NCBI GenBank assembly: GCA_014871385.1
Contig: CM026426.1
Span: 91,779,948 to 91,843,947 of the forward strand
From: Ceratodon purpureus
Taxonomy: Eukaryota; Streptophyta; Bryopsida; Pseudoditrichales; Ditrichaceae
Direction of reading: 5' to 3'
Length of the DNA stretch: 64,000 nucleotides
Below are positions 58,192-64,000 of the stretch, in pieces (position 1 is the stretch's first letter; each line of letters starts with the position of its first letter). The position numbers were made by a program, and so were the translations under genes. The notes beneath the pieces were generated by a model that saw only the letters and a list, made by a program, of their open reading frames with translations, did not search any database and was not told where the DNA came from.

Positions 58192-58866
58192 CTAGTCTTC
58201 CTCCTCGTCATTCCAGTTCATCGAGATTCCATGCGATTTGAAGTTTGCCATGGCAGCAATCACAACCTCTTCGGGTATTAGATGGGACTTTGGAGGGCCC
58301 TCATGCGTAGTTTTCTTGGTCCTATGAGTGTATACAACGGATTTACACTCCACCCACTCCGCAAGAGTCAACTCCCTTTTCCACCGTCTTGTCCAGCACT
58401 CTCTCGCAACTTTCTTCTTACCTTCCTTCTTGCCCTTCATCGGAGTCTACCATTCAACCTTGAACTTACCGTAATTAGGACTAGGCTCTGTTATAACAGG
58501 CTCTATCGCCCTACCCATCCAAATGGCTAGGTGGTCTTCCTTACACAGACGACAGAACACCCAATCGCCACGTAAAACGTCACGATATGGGTTAAACACA
58601 GACTTCGGCCTAGAGTTTTTTGGACCGCAGAAAGGATAGGGCTCCACCTCATCCTCGTCACCGGGACAAATATCCGGATCCGGTATATATTCGTCCTCTA
58701 CATCGAATGTGGTGACGTGGTCCCGCTTCCAGTCTGAGATAGGCCAGAATCCTTCCTGTAAGGTGGCGGAATTGGGGGGCAGTGGCTCGTTGACCTCCTT
58801 TAAAATTCGCTCCCAATACAGTACATATGGTAACATGTCTTGTGCGTATTTCTTATCCCGAGCCAT
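58192..58866 (-). pseudogene. DUF7869-like transposase gene, C-terminal tail
   Basis: In the same frame as the catalytic part, separated by a TGA (near 58936, CGA fits) and itself cut by a TAG at 58447 (CAG fits). It reads YIEYWRTGMARDKKYAQDML, then FCRLCKEDHLAIWMGR, and ends in a Lys/Arg-rich segment and NWNDEEED. The stop codon abuts a motif-B copy. Confidence 0.6.
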
Positions 58867-58929
58867 GCCAGTTCTCCAGTACTCAATGTACTTAGATAAT
58901 CCACTTTTAATGAAATTTCTCTTCTCTGA

Positions 58930-61238
58930 TCACTCGGCCGCCCTTGCCACCTCTTTATCCGCGTTCCTCTTGCCCTCATCAACTTCAACACTACCCCATA
59001 AGTGCTTATGAGGAACCGGTTTGGGATCACCGACGGGCAAACGTGGTTTACCCTCTTTGTCTGCCCTCCACATTTTCACGGGTTTGCCAGGTGGAAGCCA
59101 TGACGGATCAGTTGCACGCTTCTTGTACCTCATCACGGGCCACCCCGCATCCTCCCCATCCTCCACTACATAGAATTTAAAAAGATGCATTTCACTGTGA
59201 CCTTCTATCGCATTACCTCGATTGTGATGAAAATCAGCAACATAACTTTTGAAGTCTGCCACTTCCTGAACAACCTCTGGAATAAAGGCAACTGTCTTCT
59301 GAGAATCCATGAATGCCTTCATAAGGTCGGCAAGGCAGTATGTGTTCTTTCGCTTAATGAGTTTCGACAGGTGACTGAAGTGGGCGTCGATGTCCTCATG
59401 TGTGTGTCCCACAATCAGGAAACCAACTGTAACTTCCTTGAATATTCGCCTCGCCGTCAGCAACGAGCAGAATGCTAGAAGAAACCGGTTCTTGTTGTCC
59501 TTCGCTGAATTGTCAAGCTGGAGATACAACTTCTTCGGCAAAGGAACAGCAGGCCTACCAGGCAGAGGTGGAGTGAGTGGTTCATCTCTAGAGGGTGGAA
59601 TTGACGGGATGCAACGTGACGATCCATGCATTAGCGCTTCAAAGAATTCATTCTGTGGCGGAGCCTCGAAGAGTGCTTTTGACTCCTGGACAGGTAGTCT
59701 CTCCAAGGCACGGAATACCCTGCACAACGAGGAGATTGTGAAATTTGGGTCTCCTGGCCACAGGGCAGTTGCATAGTGTGCGTAGGCGCCACCTCCGTGA
59801 CCGTGAGTCAGCATTCCAGTACAGGAAATCGGAATTTGACCAAGCCCTGCCGTAGCCTTCGTGATACGTTGCATGCGGGGGATCGCTGTTTTCGATGTGT
59901 CCATCTTATCGTGTATGATGCATAGGAACTCAGTAGGACTCTGTATAGATTGGGTTGTCCATCCGTAATAAATGTTGCAACAAGCTCGGTGATAGTTCAA
60001 ATGCCTGGTCCTATCCTCCGTCAAGCTCTGCCACTCGTCCGACCCTCTAGGATACTTGGCAATGAGTTCAACGAGGAAGTCACACTCAGTGCACTTGGAG
60101 AAATTACTTCCTACTGCCTTGACCTCAACGTTGCGGAAGTACTCCTTCCTCATGCGACTAACGGAGGACTGCGAAATCAGCTTCGCGTTGCACTGCTCAT
60201 TGACCTGAATAGCACGGAGTGAGGCCGATCAGTTGGCAAGTTCGTCATCCAGTCGGCGGGCAGCCGACGATAGTAATCACTTGTATTCAATAAACTATCC
60301 AAAATGAAAGAAGATGAGGAGGAACTTAGGGCGTTGGCCATTTCGCGCATGTGATTCCAGTTCATCGCAGATGGGAGTACTTTAAGCGCAGCCACTCTCT
60401 TCTTGCCAATCATCCGAAACTCATTGGGCATTTGGTCGGCATTCTCATTAACGATAGTGGTCAACGTCGCGCGGGCCTGGATTGTGTGAATCTGGGGACG
60501 ATGTACACCGGAATTTCCGTGACTCCCATTGACACGGCCATTTCGGGCCGAAGCCTTGTAGCTGTAGTACGTGGATTTTGATACTCCGTGAATGATATAC
60601 CACGCCACTTCACATACGTCAACGTTTGCAAGAGTAACATAGAGCTTCCGCTTGCCGGGTACAGTATGTAAGTGCCCTTGCACAGCGAAGGACATCTCTC
60701 GCCTCGCCTCGAATGTTGTTGCGTAAAATCTACGACGAATACGCAAAGTATCTTCCCATCTAAAAGTCTGGCAACATCGGTCCTTGCAACAGCGCTTTGA
60801 GCTCACTAAGCGGCATTCAGCAGGGACAACCATTCGACGAAGCTTAATAGAGGAGACGTCATCTTTTTCGCGAACTTTCCTCCTCACCGATCGATAGGCA
60901 TTCTTCGGGACACCATCCAGACCATCGTTCGCGTCGGCGTCTGCTAAATTCTTGGAGCAGTAAGTAATTATATCAGAGAGAAGGTGACCCCCTTCTAAGC
61001 GAGTGTTAGTCAGACGCCATCTGAGAGTTGTCATCTGCAGATGATCGTCTTCAGAGACGAAGAGAACCCCAACCTCTGTATCCCGTAGGACTTCATCATC
61101 ACATGCCTCGTCTGGTAAACATACTTGAATCATTGCTCTACCACGGACTGATAGGTCATCATTAAGAAGTTCGACATACCGATTTCTCCAGAGGTGGCGG
61201 TCAGGATAAGAAGCATCTGGAGTGGAAGGAGTACCCAA
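58930..61238 (-). pseudogene. RNase H-like DDE transposase, DUF7869-like core
   Basis: N-terminal half (61238-60177): a cysteine cluster CRLVSSKRCCKDRCC, then VDVCEVAWYIIHGVSKSTYY, a helix-turn-helix-like stretch. A shift or intron follows: the acceptor GCTATTCAG near 60206 leads into VNEQCNAKLISQSSVSRMRK. Catalytic half: CTECDFLVELI, IIHDKMDTSKTAIPR (first Asp), LYLQLDNSAKDNKNRFLLAF (second Asp) and VGFLIVGHTHEDIDAHFSHL (His/Glu/Asp). These motifs match, from memory, the eukaryotic family with domain DUF7869, widespread in animals, oomycetes and algae and thought to derive from DDE transposases. The donor of the intron is unclear. Confidence 0.7.
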
Positions 61239-61256
61239 GGTCCCGGAATCTGGACC

Positions 61257-62276
61257 CTAACAATGATCATCTGTTTCTACGTCGGATTCCCCCTGTTTAG
61301 ACACATCGTCGTCACTGCTGATATTCATTGGAGACCTAGTCCCCAGATCCTGCTCAGACGGAGCAGAGTTGCTTTCATCAATTTCTTCATTGTCGTTCCC
61401 CAAGTGAGGTTCCGTCGGCGGGCAGCCGACGGGACATGTGCCAGCCAACGCGCCGTTCTCAAGTGGACAGACCTTGTATCCACTCCAAAGTACCAATCGC
61501 CCCACAGCACACCCGATCGTTAACACATTCGGTAACTCGCAGAAAGCAGGTGTTTCAGAGAATACTGGATTGACGGACGACACTCTCACTATTAGAAAGA
61601 AGCTGTGAGGAATCAAGAACCCCTCCCACGTTCCTTTAGGAGAGCACTCCATAATGACTCCAGCGGCTACACAACGCTTTGAGCCTCCGGATTCCTCAAG
61701 GAGCGCAACTTCCATCTGCTCTGCGAGGTCCACGAATTCTTGAACGGGCTTGACATCTTCTTCAACATCCGTCGGCGGGCAGCCGACGGCATTGATGTCA
61801 TCGTCTTCCACCTCTCCGAAAGGCCTGAGGTCGGCCGCCTCCCACAATATCATGCGCCCTAAGCAGTTGCTCAAGGACTTCACACCCTCATCCGGAAATG
61901 GTATATTCATTTCCATGCTGTCTGAAACCTCAATCACTTTTACCATCACCACTATAGGATCAAATTCTACAACACGTTGGATCACTGCCCTGCCTGCATA
62001 ATAGAGCCCAGAATGAGTAAGGGCCACGACAACGCCCTTTTTAACCTTCCACCGCCCTGATCGGCCATTCCTTAGAAACGTCTGGATCGGCTCTACTTCC
62101 ATTGGATAAAAGATGAAGACCTGGTCGGCGGACAGCCGACACGGTTGACGGGAAATGTCCCCGCCGACGGAGTAAAATGTATCCGCCAACAACGAAGACG
62201 ACTCGGCGGGCAGCCGACGCGGATCGTACAACTCGGAGTGTGCACAGAAATAGTATCCGCCGACGATGACGGACAC
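61257..62276 (-). pseudogene. N-terminal part of the transposase frame, with motif-B copies in coding DNA
   Basis: 339 residues from MSVIVGGYYFCAHSELYDPR, in the same frame as the core and separated from it by one TAG at 61257 (CAG fits). No domain is recognised; two similar units occur (LSNCLGRMILWEAADLRPFG and TIGCAVGRLVLWSGYKVCPL), so it may be an internal duplication. Motif B is read as VGCPPTD, VGCPPTE, YDPRRLPAE and CRLSADQ, that is in more than one reading frame. Confidence 0.55.
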
Positions 62277-62339
62277 GTCCGCCGACAGAAATTGCAGAGG
62301 ACCTTAGTTGAGAAGCAGTATGATGTCCTCTAACATGTC

Positions 62340-63110
62340 CAATCAGAGACTCCTCTCAACCGTCTAATCAGAAACGATAAACGAAGACAACAGAAACGGC
62401 AACAGAAGGTGCTGGACACTTAAGCATTTGCGAGAATAATAACGGTCCTCTCAGGAAACGTGTGGGTCAGGAGCACTCTCAGAGGGAATCGAAAGTGCAA
62501 TGACAGAAATAGAATGAAGTATGCGCATCTCACGGGGGGTTAGTTATGAATTCCCAGGAGTACAAATTGGCGCCAGAATCAAATTCAATTTTGCGCGCCT
62601 TGAACAGATCAAGATCCCATCATGGCGGCGAGATACCCCCACCGTCACAGAACAATGTTAGTTCATTATTACGAATTTGAACGTGGCGATTGGAGCAGCT
62701 GTCACATCACATGCCCACGCCATCATGACTTGGTGAGGGATTGAAAAAAAGTCAAAACACGTCCCATCATCATCCTACGTGGCGTGATGGGACGGATGTT
62801 AGGGATGACCATCCATGCATGGATGGTATGTACATAGCCATACGTCATGACCCATCGGGCGTGACGATTCAGTCTCGGGAGGTGGGGGTCTGCAGGGTAT
62901 ACACCCGCCACCCCCGACATTTCCTCCTCATTTCCAGCCTTCTCTTTTTCAGCTCTCTTTTGTCCTCTTCTCAGCGCTCCGAAGAGGTCGCGTCGGCTGC
63001 TAGGTTTTCCTGCGTCGGCTGCTAGGGTTGAGGGCGTCAACTCCTTCACCAGCGCGCGTTGGCTGCTGTTCGTGGATCATCCGCCGACGGTGAAAGGCCA
63101 TCCGCCGATG
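62340..63110. promoter_or_regulatory. intergenic region between divergent genes
   Basis: About 840 bases between the transposase frame (minus, start 62276) and the plus gene (ATG 63113). It holds no supported protein frame, an inverted ATCCATGCATGGATG palindrome at 62811-62825 and half motif-B words near both genes. A pyrimidine-rich stretch at 62920-62975 could be the plus-strand leader. Confidence 0.4.
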
Positions 63111-63112
63111 AC

Positions 63113-64000
63113 ATGGCTGCCTCCAAGACTGGGTAAGTTGTCGAGTCGGCTGTCCGCCGACGCCACCCCTTCTATTGTCCTTCATGTTTCCGTTTTCTCG
63201 CATGGGTTTGTCCCTCCCGTCGGTTGTCCGCCGACGCCACCCCTTCTTTTGTCCTTCATGTTTCCGTTCTCTCGCATGGATTTATCCCTCCCGTCGGCTG
63301 TCTGCCGATGCCACCCCTTCTTTTGTCCTTCATGTTTTGTGTTCTCTCGCATGGGTTTGTTCCTCCCATCGGCTGACCGCCGACGCCACCCCTTTCTGAG
63401 TCCTTCAATTTTCTATTTTCTCACATGGGTTATCCCCCTCGTCGGCTGTCCGCCGATGGGGAGGGGCTGTCCATCCCCTCGTCGGCTGTCCGCCAATTGA
63501 AGGGAGTGTCCATCCCCTCGTCGGCTGTCCGCCGATGGGGAAGGCGTGTCCATCCCCCCCGTCGGCTGTCCGCCGATGGAGTAAGAATCTGATGGTCTAA
63601 TCTTGTGATTCTGATTTTGCAGGGCGATGGTCGACTCCACCGCAAAACCAAATGGGTTACGGTGGCTCTGTGACAAGGTTGTTGATCCTGAAGGAAGAAT
63701 ACAAGCACGGGGCTTGAAACCGAGGGTGACATTCCTCGCTGATTCGAAGATAACGGAGTGGGGCGTCACCTGGCGTGACACTCCCACGTTGCTGGGCTTT
63801 GTGACCAAAATAGGTCAGAAGCAAATGGCGGGTGGACCAAGATTCGAGATTATTGGAGCCAGGGAATGCAAGGATAAGGACAACGTGTGCTTGGTGTTTG
63901 CATCGGTTCCTGTCGCGGAGGGCACTCCAGTGGACTGCTTCGCGGTTGTAATTCCGGCTGAGAAGTGCATGGACAGCTTGTGCTCTAAAGAAGTACAGGA
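63113..64000 (+). CDS. partial gene, exon 1 (63113-63132) and exon 2 (63623 onward)
   Basis: Exon 1 is MAASKTG with donor GG/GTAAGT at 63133; exon 2 follows the acceptor CTGATTTTGCAG and is in phase (GAMVDSTAKPNGLRWLCDKV). It stays open to the end of the window, with about 132 residues visible, for example GLKPRVTFLADSKITEWGVT and NVCLVFASVPVAEGTPVDCF. No domain is recognised in this part. The intron is 490 bases and consists mainly of the motif-B minisatellite. Confidence 0.6.
63145..63410 (+). repeat. 75 bp minisatellite, each unit opening with motif B
   Basis: Four units start at 63145, 63219, 63293 and 63368: motif B, then CCACCCCTTCTTTTGTCCTT, CATGTTTCCGTT and TCTCGCATGGGTTTGTCCC. All lie in the intron of the gene above. 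Confidence 0.9.
63441..63580 (+). repeat. 40 bp minisatellite with motif B
   Basis: Four units start at 63441, 63481, 63520 and 63561: motif B then GATGGGGA.GG..TGTCCATC and CCCTC. It directly follows the 75-base array and shares only the motif, so the motif itself is the common building block of two different arrays. Confidence 0.9.

Larger units (their letters stand above)
56547..63577. repeat. dispersed motif family B, GTCGGCTGYCCGCCGAC
   Basis: Near-palindromic 17-mer with 6-base arms. In this strand the minus-oriented form GTCGGCGGGCAGCCGAC is at 57854, 58176, 60252, 61414, 61771 (exact), with variants at 57968, 62124 and 62202. The plus-oriented form GTCGGCTGTCCGCCGAC or a variant is at 56547, 56713, 56813, 63145, 63219, 63293, 63368, 63441, 63481, 63520 and 63561. 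Shorter CCGCCGAC words occur at 62153-62280 and 63080-63110. Confidence 0.9.
56547..63622. mobile_element. motif-B block: probable large DNA transposon
   Basis: Delimited only by the spread of GTCGGCTGYCCGCCGAC-like copies. It contains a DUF7869-like transposase gene and a small plus-strand ORF, with motif arrays at both sides (56547-56830 and 63145-63577). Ends and target duplication were not found, and the right end may lie beyond the window because the plus gene there runs off the edge. Confidence 0.4.

Noticed and set aside
63145-63580. CRISPR-like array of regularly spaced repeats
   Set aside because: Units are near-identical along their whole length, without unique spacers, lie in a eukaryotic intron, and no cas genes are present.

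Overview
The window looks like nuclear DNA of a streptophyte (plant-lineage) genome, plausibly a charophyte alga such as Chara, though the species cannot be proven from the sequence. Evidence: spliceosomal GT-AG introns, TATA boxes, a plant-type CCCTAAA-like interstitial telomeric tract (56263-56333), a plant-style Ty3/gypsy element and hAT-type transposase remnants. I see no bacterial operons, rRNA, tRNA or CRISPR. Most of the window is nested, decaying mobile DNA with cargo-like genes.

Layout. 0-3.3 kb: AT-rich, internally duplicated non-coding DNA. 3.3-5.12 kb: a coiled-coil/RING-like gene (copy 1), broken at about 5124; what looks like its continuation lies at 40152-40335. The 35 kb between them (5.12-40.15 kb) is marked by clusters of CGGAC/GTCCG between its genes. 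It holds a second RING/coiled-coil gene (6.4-7.5 kb, minus), a protein kinase-like gene (8.7-10.7 kb, minus), a third RING/coiled-coil gene (28.2-11.4 kb, minus) split by a 13.6 kb Ty3/gypsy retrotransposon (12011-25642), several unrecognised small genes, and a hAT transposase gene with a very long C-terminal tail (36.35-33.1 kb, minus). 41.9-43.9 kb holds a paralogue of the broken first gene.

45-54 kb: an unrecognised multi-exon minus gene, then head-to-head with it a plus-strand spliced gene with a methyltransferase-like core, which runs by in-phase splice sites into an FCP1/NIF-type phosphatase domain; then another gene interrupted by a 929 bp piggyBac-like element flanked by TTAA, whose removal restores the reading frame. 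This block (48-55 kb) carries a dispersed 17 bp palindrome, TAGCTCACAGTGAGCTA. 56.5-63.6 kb: a second motif block, with dispersed GTCGGCTGYCCGCCGAC, carrying a degenerate RNase H-like transposase gene (62.3-58.2 kb, minus; resembles the DUF7869 type), a small plus gene, and a divergent plus-strand gene running off the window end, whose first intron is a minisatellite made of the same motif.

Two patterns tie the window together. (1) Each of three neighbouring blocks has its own short dispersed motif, in intergenic DNA, introns and even coding sequence; they may be large cargo-carrying DNA transposons, or hosts of proliferating palindromes. (2) The long frames of nearly every element are broken by TAG, TGA and a few TAA codons at places where CAG, CGA or CAA would fit, as expected from C-to-T decay of methylated cytosines.
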